Part shown: positions 8,039-17,329 of the stretch, piece after piece
How positions within the stretch are numbered: the stretch's first letter is position 1
How the letters are laid out: every line of letters begins with the position of its first letter
NCBI GenBank assembly: GCA_017443945.1
Contig: JAFSXS010000009.1
Span: forward strand, 1 to 45,570
Source of the DNA: Synergistaceae bacterium
Lineage (GTDB): Bacteria > Synergistota > Synergistia > Synergistales > Aminobacteriaceae
DNA length: 45,570 bases
Direction of reading: 5' to 3'
Notes under the pieces: model-generated
Told to the model about the DNA's origin: nothing
What the model saw: the letters and a program-made list of their open reading frames with translations, nothing else
Database searches by the model: none
Made by a program: the position numbers and the translations under genes

Positions 8039-9721
8039 TTAATGGCTGTGAAGGAGTTCGTGCTCCCTGCCCTTGATTAATGTCTGATAAATTGCTAATG
8101 CTGTCGGGTTCTCGTTTGACTTCTTTATTTGAGTGTTTATGTCAGAGTCATAGAGTCCGCGTTTACGAGCTTCTTTCGTTCTGAATCCCGCGTGAGTAGG
8201 TTGACCGCCTCCCATAATGCAGCCTCGCCGACATGCCATTACTTCCACAAAATGGAAAAATTTTTCTCCATTCTTGATTTGTCTTAGCAACGAGTCAGCT
8301 TCAGCAAGTCCGCTCACAACAGCAGCTTTTATTTCATTGCCCTTATAGTTGAAGATAAATTCACGCAATGGGCCGGGACCTCTGACTCCGCTGTGCCGTA
8401 ATTCTTCGATTGCAGAACGTTCCGAACCTTCGCAAAGTGTACGCAATGCAGCTTCCATAACACCGCCCGAATTTCCAAATATTACGCCGCCGCCTGATCC
8501 CATACCAAACGGCATATCAGCAGCTTCACTTTCGAGTCTGTCAAATTGAATACCTGCACGCTTAATCATCGTTATTAATTCTTCAGTCGTGAGGACGTAA
8601 TCAACATTTTGTTTGCCGTCGCGCTTGAGATTTTCACGCAAAATTTCGGCCTTCTTTGCTGTACACGGCATTATACCGACAGAAAGAATTTTTTTGCCCT
8701 CGTTCTTGGCTGGATCTGCAAAATATTCACGCGCTACAGAGCCTAACATTTGAATCGGTGAATAACTTGTAGAAATATTCGGCACAAATTCCGGCCAGCG
8801 TTTTTCACAGAAACTAACCCACGCAGGACAACAAGACGTTAATAACGGGAACGGCCCGCCCTTCTCGAAAATTTCAAGAAATTCTTTGCTTTCCTCTAAA
8901 ATTGTCATGTCAGCGCCGAAAGTCGTATCATAAACTTCATCAAAGCCGAGTCTATGAAGAGCAGCTACGATTTTGCCCATGACGTTTTCGCCTCTCTCGC
9001 CGCCGAATGCCTGACTGACTGCAACTCTCACAGCCGGAGCTACCTGCGCAAAAACTTTCACATTTGGATCCGATAACGCTTCCCAAACTGGTCTAATATT
9101 CGTGTTAATGCTTATTGCTCCCGTCGGACACACTACACGGCATTGACCGCAATTCACACAATCAGTCTTAGCAAGCGCTTTATCGAAGGCCGGTGCTACT
9201 GTTGCATATGTGCCTCTCTTTGTGAAATCAATAGCGTTTACTCCTTGAATGCCCTCACAGACTCTTACGCAGTCTCCGCAAAGAATGCATTTATTTGGAT
9301 TCCTTATGATTGACGGCGAACTAAAGTCAATCGGGTGATCTCCTTTATGTGCAGGATATGAAACGCTTGCAACTCCGAGTCTATGAGCTAATTTCTGCAA
9401 ATCGCAATCTCCGCTCTTAACGCATGAAGTACAGTCGCGGTCATGAGATGCAAGGAGTAATTCTATAATCATTCGTCTATAACGCACAAGGCGCGGGGTG
9501 TTCGTCTTAATGCTCATACCGTCGCGGGGACGTTCTGAACATGAAGCAAAAATTTTTCCTCGATCGTCTTCTACATTACAGAGTCGGCAAGCTCCATAAA
9601 TTGATAACTCGGAATGATAGCACAACGTCGGCAAATCGATTCCGGCTTTCCTTATGACTGATAAAATATTAGGTTCGTCCGTAAATTCGACGGGGTAGCC
9701 GTCAATTTTCATAACTCCCAT
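8039..9721 (-). CDS. hydA: NADH-dependent [FeFe] hydrogenase, catalytic subunit (HydA/HndD type)
   Basis: This subunit makes or consumes H2 at the H-cluster. In order: a [2Fe-2S] domain (C34, C45, C48, C61); a His-ligated [4Fe-4S] site (H93, C97, C100, C106); two [4Fe-4S] sites (C145/148/151/155 and C188/191/194/198); then the H-cluster domain with TSCCPAW (295-301), MPCTAKKAE (351-359) and EVMACRRGC plus GGGQP (493-507). All ligands are present, so it should be active. At 560 residues it is the normal size for group A hydrogenases that form a complex with NuoE- and NuoF-like subunits, which lie just upstream. The trimer couples NADH, and usually ferredoxin, to hydrogen production during fermentation. 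The ribosome site AGGAGGTG precedes the ATG by 8 nt. Confidence 0.95.
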   Translation of the reverse strand: MGVMKIDGYPVEFTDEPNILSVIRKAGIDLPTLCYHSELSIYGACRLCNVEDDRGKIFASCSERPRDGMSIKTNTPRLVRYRRMIIELLLASHDRDCTSCVKSGDCDLQKLAHRLGVASVSYPAHKGDHPIDFSSPSIIRNPNKCILCGDCVRVCEGIQGVNAIDFTKRGTYATVAPAFDKALAKTDCVNCGQCRVVCPTGAISINTNIRPVWEALSDPNVKVFAQVAPAVRVAVSQAFGGERGENVMGKIVAALHRLGFDEVYDTTFGADMTILEESKEFLEIFEKGGPFPLLTSCCPAWVSFCEKRWPEFVPNISTSYSPIQMLGSVAREYFADPAKNEGKKILSVGIMPCTAKKAEILRENLKRDGKQNVDYVLTTEELITMIKRAGIQFDRLESEAADMPFGMGSGGGVIFGNSGGVMEAALRTLCEGSERSAIEELRHSGVRGPGPLREFIFNYKGNEIKAAVVSGLAEADSLLRQIKNGEKFFHFVEVMACRRGCIMGGGQPTHAGFRTKEARKRGLYDSDINTQIKKSNENPTALAIYQTLIKGREHELLHSH

Positions 9722-9733
9722 TGTTTACACCTC

Positions 9734-11611
9734 CTAAGCGACATAAATAGCCTTGAACGGGCAGGCAGCAATACACGCACCGCACTTGATACACTTGCTT
9801 TGATCGATTTCGTACGGAGTCTTAGGCGCACCGTGAATCGCTTGAACAGGACAGCCCCTCGCACACTTTGAGCAGGCCTTACACTTTGTTTTGTCGATAG
9901 TATATTGCTTTAGCTTCTGGCACACGTGAGCAGGACATTTTTTATTTTGTATGTGCTCGACGTATTCGTCAAGGAAATTATCAAGAGTGCTGACAACCGG
10001 TAAAGGCGCACTTTTTCCGAGACCGCACAACGCCGTATTAATAATCAAGTCCGAGAGCGTACGAAGTTTTTCGATATCCTCCATTTCGCCCTGGCCTGCA
10101 ACAATTCTTTCGAGAATCTCAAGCATTCTGAGCGTACCTTCACGGCAGGGGACACATTTTCCGCAAGACTCTCTGTGAGTAAATTCCATGAAGAATCGTG
10201 CAACTTCTACCATGCAGGTGTCTTCATCCATTACAACAAGACCGCCCGAGCCGACTATTACGCCTAATTTTTTAACGTTGTCGAAGTCAAGAGGTTCGTC
10301 AAGCTGATTTTCCGTCAAGCAGCCACCTGAAGGCCCGCCGATTTGTACAGCTTTAAATTTTTTGTCGTTGCGAATCCCTCCGCCGATCTTGAAAATTATT
10401 TCTCGCGGTGTAATTCCAAATGGGACTTCGATTAATCCGGTATTCTTTACGCTTCCGGTTAGTGCAAATGCTTTAGTGCCGGGACTCTTTTCTGTGCCGA
10501 AACCTTTAAACCATTCTGCGCCGTTCGTGATTATCATGGGGACATTCGCAAAAGTTTCTACATTGTTTAATACTGTAGGTTTCTCAAATAATCCCTGCTC
10601 AACTGTTCGAGGCGGTTTGACTCTGGGCATTCCGCGCTTGCCTTCGATTGAAGCTGTTAATGCACTTCCTTCACCGCAGACAAAAGCTCCTGCACCCCTG
10701 TTAATGTGAAGAATGAAATCAAATCCCGAACCTAAAATATTTTCACCTAGCAAGCCAGCTTCTGTAGCCTGTTCAATAGCTCGCTGCAATCTCTTGACGG
10801 CCAAAGGATATTCTGCACGCACATAAATATAACCTTCGTGAGCTCCTACAGCATAAGCCGCTATAATCATGCCTTCAATCATTTTGTGAGGGTCGCCTTC
10901 CATGATTGAACGATCCATAAACGCGCCTGGGTCGCCTTCATCGCCGTTACAGACGACATAACGAACTTTTTCGGGCTGACGTGCGACTTGCTGCCATTTT
11001 TTACCAGCCGGGAAACCTCCGCCGCCTCGACCTCTTAGATTTGAGTCAAGAATTTTTTGTATGACTTCATCTTGTGTCATCGTGAATAGTGATTGAGCCA
11101 ATGCTAAATATGCACCGCTTGCAATAGCTTCTTCGATGTGTTCTGCGTCAATGTGTCCGCAATTTTTGAGAACGACTCGAGTCTGTCCGGCGTAAAATGG
11201 TATTTCTTCCTGCTTGATATATTCTTTGCCGTCCATTTTGTAGAGGAGTCTATTAATAATTTCGCCGTTCTTGATAGTTTTCTCGTAAATTTCGTCGCAG
11301 TCTTCGGGCTTAACTTTCGTGTATAAGATTCCTTGAGGTTCAATTCTTACGAGCGGCCCCATTTCGCAAAATCCATGACAGCCTGTGCGTCGTACTCCTA
11401 CAGGATGGCCGGCAGCTTCCGGGGCAAACTCTACAGAAATATTTTCATCATTGCCTGCAAGCTGATTAAAACGTTCTGCAATTTTCGCACTTCCTCCGGC
11501 CTGACAACCTGTACCAGCACAAATTAATACACGGCAGGGAGCGTTTTTTATTTTCTCGCTGAAAAGTTCATGAAATTTCTTTAACTCTTCAAAATTTTGG
11601 ATTCTGTTCAT
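9734..11611 (-). CDS. hydB: NuoF-like hydrogenase subunit with NADH/FMN domain (HydB/HndC type)
   Basis: This is the diaphorase subunit of the hydrogenase: it binds NADH and FMN and passes electrons through iron-sulfur centres. The N-terminal thioredoxin-like [2Fe-2S] domain has C31, C36, C78 and C82. GRGGGGFPAGKKW near residue 195 starts the NAD/FMN-binding domain. ESCGKCVPCREG carries the NuoF [4Fe-4S] ligands. The C-terminal tail holds two ferredoxin motifs (CKACSKCARGC and CIKCGACIAAC), an extension that distinguishes these subunits from NuoF of complex I. The size, 625 residues, is normal. The ATG lies 10 nt after AGGAGG and overlaps the upstream hydC by 4 bp. Confidence 0.95.
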   Translation of the reverse strand: MNRIQNFEELKKFHELFSEKIKNAPCRVLICAGTGCQAGGSAKIAERFNQLAGNDENISVEFAPEAAGHPVGVRRTGCHGFCEMGPLVRIEPQGILYTKVKPEDCDEIYEKTIKNGEIINRLLYKMDGKEYIKQEEIPFYAGQTRVVLKNCGHIDAEHIEEAIASGAYLALAQSLFTMTQDEVIQKILDSNLRGRGGGGFPAGKKWQQVARQPEKVRYVVCNGDEGDPGAFMDRSIMEGDPHKMIEGMIIAAYAVGAHEGYIYVRAEYPLAVKRLQRAIEQATEAGLLGENILGSGFDFILHINRGAGAFVCGEGSALTASIEGKRGMPRVKPPRTVEQGLFEKPTVLNNVETFANVPMIITNGAEWFKGFGTEKSPGTKAFALTGSVKNTGLIEVPFGITPREIIFKIGGGIRNDKKFKAVQIGGPSGGCLTENQLDEPLDFDNVKKLGVIVGSGGLVVMDEDTCMVEVARFFMEFTHRESCGKCVPCREGTLRMLEILERIVAGQGEMEDIEKLRTLSDLIINTALCGLGKSAPLPVVSTLDNFLDEYVEHIQNKKCPAHVCQKLKQYTIDKTKCKACSKCARGCPVQAIHGAPKTPYEIDQSKCIKCGACIAACPFKAIYVA

Positions 11612-12093
11612 GAGTTTGCAGCCTCCTCTTTTAATTCCTTTATGAGCTCCGTAGCTTTGTCTGGAGTCATTGCAGGGTGAACTTTGTCATTTACCATCAT
11701 AGCAGGAGCAAGACCGCACGCACCTAAACAAGAGACAGTCTCAACAGTAAATAACATATCGTCGGTTGTGTGCTTCTTCTCAGAGAGTCCAAGATCTGAA
11801 CGAAGACGCTCAAGCACCGGGACAGACTGCCGGACATGACATGCCGTACCATCACAGACTCTGATGATATATTTTCCCTTCGCCTCAAATGAAAATCTTT
11901 CATAGAAGCTCGCAACACTATAAGCCTTTGTCTCAGTGATTCCGATTTTGCCGGCAACATAAGATAAAAGCTCTACAGGAATATAATTCCAAGTCTCTTG
12001 AATCTCGTGGATAATTGGAATTAATGAACGTTCCTGCGCCGGATATTTGCTCAAAATTTCATCTGTCTTTGCGTAAAATGAATTATCTAGCAC
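11608..12093 (-). CDS. hydC: NuoE-like [2Fe-2S] hydrogenase subunit (HydC/HndA type)
   Basis: This is the small thioredoxin-like subunit, 161 residues, with its [2Fe-2S] ligands at C80, C85, C122 and C126 (CDGTAC and SCLGAC). An N-terminal helical segment (residues 1-60) with NYIPVELLSYVAGKIGI is typical of NuoE. It is the first gene of hydC-hydB-hydA. The start is GTG at 12093, 8 nt downstream of an AGGGGGG ribosome site. Together the three genes encode a complete HydABC-type hydrogenase; bifurcation with ferredoxin is established for characterised relatives but only inferred here. Confidence 0.93.
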   Translation of the reverse strand: MLDNSFYAKTDEILSKYPAQERSLIPIIHEIQETWNYIPVELLSYVAGKIGITETKAYSVASFYERFSFEAKGKYIIRVCDGTACHVRQSVPVLERLRSDLGLSEKKHTTDDMLFTVETVSCLGACGLAPAMMVNDKVHPAMTPDKATELIKELKEEAANS

Positions 12094-12131
12094 AAAAATT
12101 ACCCCCCTTTAAAGTATCACTTCTATTTAGT

Positions 12132-12149
12132 TTGTTCACTTACGAACTA
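12132..12149. promoter_or_regulatory. Imperfect inverted repeat resembling a Rex operator upstream of hydC
   Basis: TTGTTCACTTACGAACTA is an imperfect palindrome (TTGTTC and GAACTA around six bases), 39 bp upstream of the hydC start and next to AT-rich -10-like sequence. It matches about 10 of 14 fixed positions of the clostridial Rex consensus TTGTTAA-N4-TTAACAA. Rex senses NADH/NAD and often controls hydrogenase genes. The match is partial, so this is tentative. Confidence 0.25.
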
Positions 12150-12708
12150 TAATTGTATAGATTATAAATTATAAATTGCAAATAAAAAAATTTTTTTCCC
12201 CATTATGCTATAAGAGTCTATTCTAAATCACTATATACTTGAAAACACTTTCGGTGCCGGTAAAGTGTGCTGACTATAATATTACTAAGCTGTAAAAATG
12301 GCGGGCAAGGGTGCAGGAAAAAATATATTATTTATTGTCAAGTGCGTTAAAATCTTGCATTATTCTAATAATCATAAATTTTCGTGATAAAATATATTTA
12401 CTCTCATAAAAAAGTTTTCGCACAAATAAAATTTTTTACTAATACTTCTACTAATACAAAAATGTTATTTCATTCACGCGGTAACAAAGACTCACAAATA
12501 AAAAATTTTTCGTAACGCATTAATTTTCACGCACAAAATTTTTCATTTATTTTCACTCTAAACTATGACAAAATATTTTTATTGAGCGTATATATTTAAT
12601 TTGTTGTATGTCTGCGACCCGTTTTTATCGCGTTTTTTCTTCCGCCAGTAATTATAAATGCACGTTTCCGAAAGACTTTTATTATTACGCTGAAAAAATT
12701 TATTGCAT

Positions 12709-12768
12709 GTACGAGGGGGACCCCCAAAGCCCGTCCCCCTTGCCCCCCTCCCCGCCCATGAGTCGCGC
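12709..12768 (+). repeat. GC-rich structured repeat, copy 1
   Basis: In AT-rich surroundings this element reads GTACG, a hairpin, a C-rich tract, then CCCGCCCATGAGTCGCGC. AGGGGGAC (12714-12721) pairs with GTCCCCCT (12733-12740) around the 11-nt loop CCCCAAAGCCC. Copy 2 at 32789-32841 has the same order, orientation, loop (one base different) and right end (GAGTCGCGC), but a different, still paired stem. That points to selection on the structure. Confidence 0.75.
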
Positions 12769-12855
12769 AAAAAATCTGTATCGGCCATAAGATATAATCA
12801 CATAAAATTAATTTTCCGTGTAGAATTATATATATTTAATGGAGTGTGAATAAAT

Positions 12856-13362
12856 TTGAGCGAAAACGAAAATATTTTAGAAATTTTGCATTACCCGAAC
12901 GCGGCTTTATTGAAGAAGTCTGAACCTGTAGAAAATTTTGATGACGAACTCGAAAATTTAATCAAGTCATTATTTGCAACTATGCACGAATCTAACGGAG
13001 TCGGCCTCGCTGCACCTCAAGTCGGGATACTCAAAAAATTAGCTGTGATTGATTACGACGATAAAAAATTTGTGCTGATAAATCCTAAAATTTTAGAGAA
13101 ACGAGGACTGCAGGACGACGAAGAAGGCTGCTTAAGTTTTCCCGGCATCTATGCACATGTAAACCGGCCTCAATGGGTAAAAATCGAAACTTTTGACTCT
13201 CACGGCGACAAACAAATTATCGAGGCTGAAGGCTACACCGCGCGGGCATTCCTTCACGAAATGGATCACTTAGAGGGCAAATTATTCATTGATTATCTCT
13301 CTAACATCAAGAAAAGCGCAATACGAAAAAAGGCTCTCAAGCACACGGGAGGACACTTTTAA
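12856..13362 (+). CDS. def: Peptide deformylase
   Basis: This metalloenzyme removes the formyl group from the initiator Met of new proteins. All three motifs are intact: GVGLAAPQVG (48-57), EGCLS (90-94, metal ligand C92) and HEMDH (134-138, two His ligands and the catalytic Glu). It has 168 residues, normal size. The start is TTG at 12856, preceded by GGAG at 12841-12844. Its stop codon abuts the ATG of fmt, the enzyme that adds the formyl group, so the add and remove steps are co-transcribed as in many bacteria. Confidence 0.95.
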   Translation: MSENENILEILHYPNAALLKKSEPVENFDDELENLIKSLFATMHESNGVGLAAPQVGILKKLAVIDYDDKKFVLINPKILEKRGLQDDEEGCLSFPGIYAHVNRPQWVKIETFDSHGDKQIIEAEGYTARAFLHEMDHLEGKLFIDYLSNIKKSAIRKKALKHTGGHF

Positions 13363-14268
13363 ATGTACTGGCTGATAGGAACGGGAAATTTTGCGGCGTT
13401 GTGTCTTGAAGGTCTTATAAAGCGCGGATTCAATTTCGACAAAATTATAACCGGACTCCCTACTAAATCAGGACGCAATAACAAGCAAAATCCTTCAGCA
13501 GTCGAGATAAAAGCAGCTTCACTCGGCCTAACTGTAACGCGAACAGGCAAATTAACGGACAACAGCGAATTAATTAACTCTCTCGCAAGTTCAAAGCCTG
13601 ATATTATTTTCGTGATTGACTTCGGGCAAATTATAAGAGAGCCTTTTTTATCGCAAATGTGTCTTAACATTCATCCGTCATTATTGCCTGATTATAGAGG
13701 AGCAGCACCGATTCAACGCGCTTTACTTGACGGGAAAAATAAAACGGGAGTTACTCTTTTCCGGCTCGTTAGGGAAATGGACGCAGGAGAAATTTTATCG
13801 CAGTCAGAAATAAATATTTTACCCGAATATAACGCTTCTGATTTATATAATATTCTTGCTGAAATGGGCTGTGATTTGGCCGCAAAGATTTTAGAGTCAG
13901 ATAAATTAACTTTCACGCCTCAGAACGAAAATTTTGCGACTTATGCACATAAACTTGAGAAAAACGAATTTGCGCTATCTTTTAACATGAAGGCAGAAAA
14001 ATTTTTTAACACTGTCCGGGCTCTTGATATGTCGGGAGGGGCTTATGCAGTTATTCGAGATAAACGGGTTAAAATTTGGCGGTGCGGGATTGTCGAAAAT
14101 TTGCGTGATTCAGTGCCGGGGAAAATTTTAGAGCTTGATAATAAACTCGTTATTTCATGTGCTGATAAAGCTGTATCACTGCTTAACGTACAGTCAGAGG
14201 GCCGCAAAATCTGCACTGGTCTTGAATGGGCGCGCGGAATGAGATTCAAGCAGGGCGATATTTTGTGA
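13363..14268 (+). CDS. fmt: Methionyl-tRNA formyltransferase
   Basis: It transfers a formyl group from 10-formyltetrahydrofolate to Met-tRNAfMet. The catalytic region reads NIHPSLLPDYRGAAPIQ from residue 102 (N102 and H104, SLLP loop 106-109), followed by GVTLFRLVREMDAGEIL with the catalytic Asp. The C-terminal tRNA-binding domain is present; total 301 residues. The N-terminal GTGNFAALCLEGL is a variant of the usual GTPEFA motif, and IDFG replaces the common AYG near residue 86, so it is somewhat divergent. It is the second gene after def and starts directly after the def stop. Confidence 0.93.
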   Translation: MYWLIGTGNFAALCLEGLIKRGFNFDKIITGLPTKSGRNNKQNPSAVEIKAASLGLTVTRTGKLTDNSELINSLASSKPDIIFVIDFGQIIREPFLSQMCLNIHPSLLPDYRGAAPIQRALLDGKNKTGVTLFRLVREMDAGEILSQSEINILPEYNASDLYNILAEMGCDLAAKILESDKLTFTPQNENFATYAHKLEKNEFALSFNMKAEKFFNTVRALDMSGGAYAVIRDKRVKIWRCGIVENLRDSVPGKILELDNKLVISCADKAVSLLNVQSEGRKICTGLEWARGMRFKQGDIL

Positions 14269-14346
14269 TTCAGCAAATTACGTAAAATGCGATATAATTA
14301 ATTTCAATATCATAATATTTTTACAAATAAGAGGGCAGGTGCTTCT

Positions 14347-14940
14347 ATGCAGTTTACTTGGCCGGAAGGAAAAAAATTTTCATCTGGACAATCAAATATC
14401 GAAGAGGTATGCGTCAAGGCAAATAAACTCTTTGACGGAAAAATTTTAAATTTGCGCTGTGATGAAGTAAGGACTCCATCCGGGCGTATTGCCTCACGCG
14501 AAGTAGTCGAACACAAACCCGCCGTTGGTATGCTCGTAGTAACGAACCGCAAAAGCGTCTTGCTCGTGAAACAGTATAGATATGCTGTGCTCGAGGAGAC
14601 TCTCGAAATTTGCGCCGGACTAATCGAACAAGGCGAATCCCCTGAACAATCAGCAGAACGCGAAATGCAGGAAGAATTAAACGTTAAGGCCAAGAGTCTT
14701 TATCGAATCGGAGATTTTTACGCCTCGCCGGGATTCTGCACGGAACTTTTTACGCTGTTTGTTGCTGAAGGACTCGAAGATTCTGCGCTGCCTCAAGACG
14801 ATGACGAAAATGTTTCTGTCTGCGAGATAGCAATTAAAGATATTCCGGCAATGATTAAAAACGGGAAAATACGAGACTCGAAGACGTTTGCGGCGTTGTC
14901 GTGGCTTATGGCGAAGGAGGGGATTGCCCCTGAATTATAA
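14347..14940 (+). CDS. Nudix hydrolase, ADP-ribose pyrophosphatase type
   Basis: The Nudix box runs from G91 to V113 (GLIEQGESPEQSAEREMQEE), with the metal-binding REMQEE core intact; the usual Gly near the end of the box is Asn. The preceding QYRYAVLEETLEICAG matches the ADP-ribose pyrophosphatase branch, which splits ADP-ribose into AMP and ribose 5-phosphate. It has 197 residues. It lies downstream of fmt with a 78-bp gap that contains a TATAAT at 14293-14298, so it may have its own promoter. Substrate is inferred; other nucleoside diphosphate derivatives are possible. Confidence 0.85.
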   Translation: MQFTWPEGKKFSSGQSNIEEVCVKANKLFDGKILNLRCDEVRTPSGRIASREVVEHKPAVGMLVVTNRKSVLLVKQYRYAVLEETLEICAGLIEQGESPEQSAEREMQEELNVKAKSLYRIGDFYASPGFCTELFTLFVAEGLEDSALPQDDDENVSVCEIAIKDIPAMIKNGKIRDSKTFAALSWLMAKEGIAPEL

Positions 14941-15009
14941 AGCTGTAGTCGCGTCGTTGTAGTATTTGGGAATCAACAAAAATTTTTCAAACAGGAGAGA
15001 TTTTATAAT

Positions 15010-17169
15010 ATGTTAAACAATTTCAAGATTACGGGGAAATTAACTATCGGTTTCGGGATCGTGCTGATTCTTTTCGGAGTCGCGGTCTTCTTCTCATGGA
15101 CGAGCATTTCAGGCGTACAGTCTGACGTTGCTTATCTTCAAGTAGTTGTTGACAATACAGTAAAAATCGCTGTAGAACTCACTAACACAATCAGCTGGAT
15201 ACGAGCAGGAATAAGAGATTTGAAATTTTCTGAGAGCGACGAAGATATGGAACGCTTGAACGGATTCTTGACTACTTTGCGGACCTCGCTGGAAAAAGGC
15301 AAACAAATGTACGCCCAGAATCCGACTCTTAAGAGTTTAGCAAGCCTTGCAGAAATGGAAAATATAATCCGCAACACAGAGTCAACAATGGCCAAAGTAT
15401 TCCAGATGATTCGCACAAAACGTAGTACAAGTGAAGTGTTAAATCAGGAAATTGACAAGATGACGAGCCTTTTATCAAACGTTATCGACATGCAGTATCA
15501 AATCACGCTGAACACTCTTAAATCAAATCTTGAGAGCGCAGACTTTGAGACAGATTTCCAGAGAATCAGATTGCTTGAAGATTTGCGTACAACTTTCGTG
15601 CAGGTTGCGAGAAAATACGCTATTGCAATGTACAGACGCGACGTAAAAATGATGAACGAAATCGTACAGCAGCTTGTCAACGGCGAAAATTCTTACAATA
15701 GATTCTATGAGCAGGCAAGATTTAAAGAAGTCAAAGATATTATGGCAGCAGGGCGCGGAACGTTCACGACACTGAAAAACGCTTTTGACGCTATACACAA
15801 TTCATTTATCCAGACTGAACCGGCATTTGCAGCACTCTTAGCGGACGGACTCAACCTCGTAAATATTTCTAACAAAATTACAGACGACGGCACACAGAGA
15901 ATCGTAGACCTTTCACAGGGTGCACATGATTCACTCGGCAGCACAATGACTCTTGTAATCTCACTTGCAGCAGCCGCAATCTTTATCGGTATCGGAATCG
16001 CGTTATACATCGCAAAATCAATTTCCAAACCTTTGGGCCGCGTTGTTGAACTCTGCGGAAATGCACGTGACGGCGATATGTCAATCACACGCGATGATTT
16101 TAATTATGTAGGCAAAGACGAACTCGGAGAACTCGGCGACGCATTGTCAGAAATGTTTGCAGCTCTCAGCACAGCAATCGGTGATATTCGCGGACTTGCA
16201 ATCGACAGCCACGAGAAGGCCGGAGCAATGAAGGAAGATGCCGGCAAAAACTTAGATTACGCTAATAACGTGCGTTCAAGTGTTGCCAATGTCGTTAAGT
16301 TAATGGAGAATAACTCTTCATCACTTCAGGAGAGCAACGCAGGTACAGAAGAAATGTCAGCAGCTTCAATGACAAGTGCTCAAGCAGCAACGGACTGCGC
16401 AGAATTTATTTCTAACATGACAACAGTAACCGGAAATGCAGTCGACACAGTCAAAGAAGCAATCGCAAATATCGCAATCCTTCAGCGCAAGACCAAAGAG
16501 AGCGGCGTTAAACTTCAGGAACTCGTCGAGAGCGTCAACAAGATCACAGAGTTTGTCGGCGAAATTACTTCAATAGCTGACCAGACGAATTTATTAGCAC
16601 TCAACGCAGCAATTGAGGCAGCCCGCGCAGGTGAAGCAGGACGAGGATTTGCAGTTGTCGCCGAGTCAGTACGTAAACTCGCAGAAGATTCAAGCCGTGC
16701 AGCAGAAAACGTTCGCAGCCTTATCGAGACATTGCAGACCAGTGCAAGCGAGACAAAGACTTCAAGTGATGAGACCAGCATTTTACTTGACGAGACAACA
16801 GAGAAAGCAAACGGCGCACAAGACTCACTCGCTGAAGCAATGAGCCAGATCGATAAAGCAAACGACAGAATCCAGAATATCGCAGCAGTCGCACAGGAGC
16901 AAGCAGCCTCAAGCCGTGAAATCGCAGCAGGAATCGACAACGTTACTAAGTCAACAACAGAAATTCTTGAGCACTTAGAGAGCATCAAAAACGACATGGA
17001 CGAGACCGCCTCAATTGCAGAGAGAGCAGCACAGGGAGCAGTCGATCAAACAGGTTTAGTCGAGAGCATTACAGAAGCACTCTCAACATTTAAGATCGAG
17101 GACAACACAGCACCCGCAAAGAGCAGCTCATCACGTAAGGCACTCCCGGCAAAGGGCAAGAAGAAATAA
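15010..17169 (+). CDS. Methyl-accepting chemotaxis protein
   Basis: This is a membrane chemoreceptor of 719 residues. One helix near residues 8-28 and a second near 312-335 bracket a mostly helical extracytoplasmic sensor of about 280 residues, with no recognised ligand motif. A HAMP domain follows ([12 protein letters not shown] through [14 protein letters not shown]). The signalling domain contains the conserved hairpin tip [20 protein letters not shown], then [20 protein letters not shown]. The C-terminus is a short Ser/Lys-rich tail without a CheR-binding pentapeptide. The ribosome site AGGAGAG precedes the ATG. A strong terminator follows, so it is probably monocistronic. Signals would go to CheA; a CheV lies at 24264-25199. 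Confidence 0.93.
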   Translation: MLNNFKITGKLTIGFGIVLILFGVAVFFSWTSISGVQSDVAYLQVVVDNTVKIAVELTNTISWIRAGIRDLKFSESDEDMERLNGFLTTLRTSLEKGKQMYAQNPTLKSLASLAEMENIIRNTESTMAKVFQMIRTKRSTSEVLNQEIDKMTSLLSNVIDMQYQITLNTLKSNLESADFETDFQRIRLLEDLRTTFVQVARKYAIAMYRRDVKMMNEIVQQLVNGENSYNRFYEQARFKEVKDIMAAGRGTFTTLKNAFDAIHNSFIQTEPAFAALLADGLNLVNISNKITDDGTQRIVDLSQGAHDSLGSTMTLVISLAAAAIFIGIGIALYIAKSISKPLGRVVELCGNARDGDMSITRDDFNYVGKDELGELGDALSEMFAALSTAIGDIRGLAIDSHEKAGAMKEDAGKNLDYANNVRSSVANVVKLMENNSSSLQESNAGTEEMSAASMTSAQAATDCAEFISNMTTVTGNAVDTVKEAIANIAILQRKTKESGVKLQELVESVNKITEFVGEITSIADQTNLLALNAAIEAARAGEAGRGFAVVAESVRKLAEDSSRAAENVRSLIETLQTSASETKTSSDETSILLDETTEKANGAQDSLAEAMSQIDKANDRIQNIAAVAQEQAASSREIAAGIDNVTKSTTEILEHLESIKNDMDETASIAERAAQGAVDQTGLVESITEALSTFKIEDNTAPAKSSSSRKALPAKGKKK

Positions 17170-17192
17170 TTTATTAACGAATTTAATATTTC

Positions 17193-17228
17193 GGGGAGAT
17201 TGTGATTTCACAGTCTCTCCATTTTTTT
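17193..17228 (+). terminator. Intrinsic terminator of the chemoreceptor gene
   Basis: GGGGAGATTGTGA (17193-17205) pairs along 13 positions with TCACAGTCTCTCC (17208-17220), with two wobble pairs, followed by a run of seven T. Confidence 0.85.
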
Positions 17229-17256
17229 GTGCGAGAATATTTGCTGTAGAAGTTTC

Positions 17257-17303
17257 TTGCTGCGACCAACGGCACCGTTACAAAAAAGGTTTTGACTTTG
17301 ATT
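17257..17303 (+). repeat. Small dispersed element, copy A
   Basis: TTGCTGCGACCAAC (17257-17270) is followed by a short hairpin-forming CGGCACCG and then CAAAAAAGGTTTTGACTTTG. The minus strand at 44993-45065 has the same 14-mer, a longer GC hairpin and a matching A/T-rich right end. Both copies lie just upstream of a gene. Confidence 0.5.
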
Positions 17304-17329
17304 TATATCATGAAAGGAGTTATTGACTC

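Larger units (their letters stand above)
12094..12855. other. Long AT-rich intergenic region between divergent hydC and def
   Basis: About 760 bp without a convincing gene. It holds the hydC promoter region, a strong hairpin (ACACTTT at 12245-12251 with AAAGTGT at 12262-12268, enclosing CGG/CCG), and a GC-rich structured repeat at 12709-12768. Short open frames across the repeat come from its GC-rich composition and look unlike proteins. Several AAAATTTTT tracts suggest curved DNA. A TATAAT at 12793-12798 may serve def. Confidence 0.6.

Noticed and set aside
12579-12790. Short open frames on both strands across the GC-rich repeat
   Set aside because: They arise from the C/G-rich repeat, lack ribosome sites and give low-complexity Gly/Arg or Pro/Ser peptides; copy 2 at 32719-32916 gives a similar false frame.
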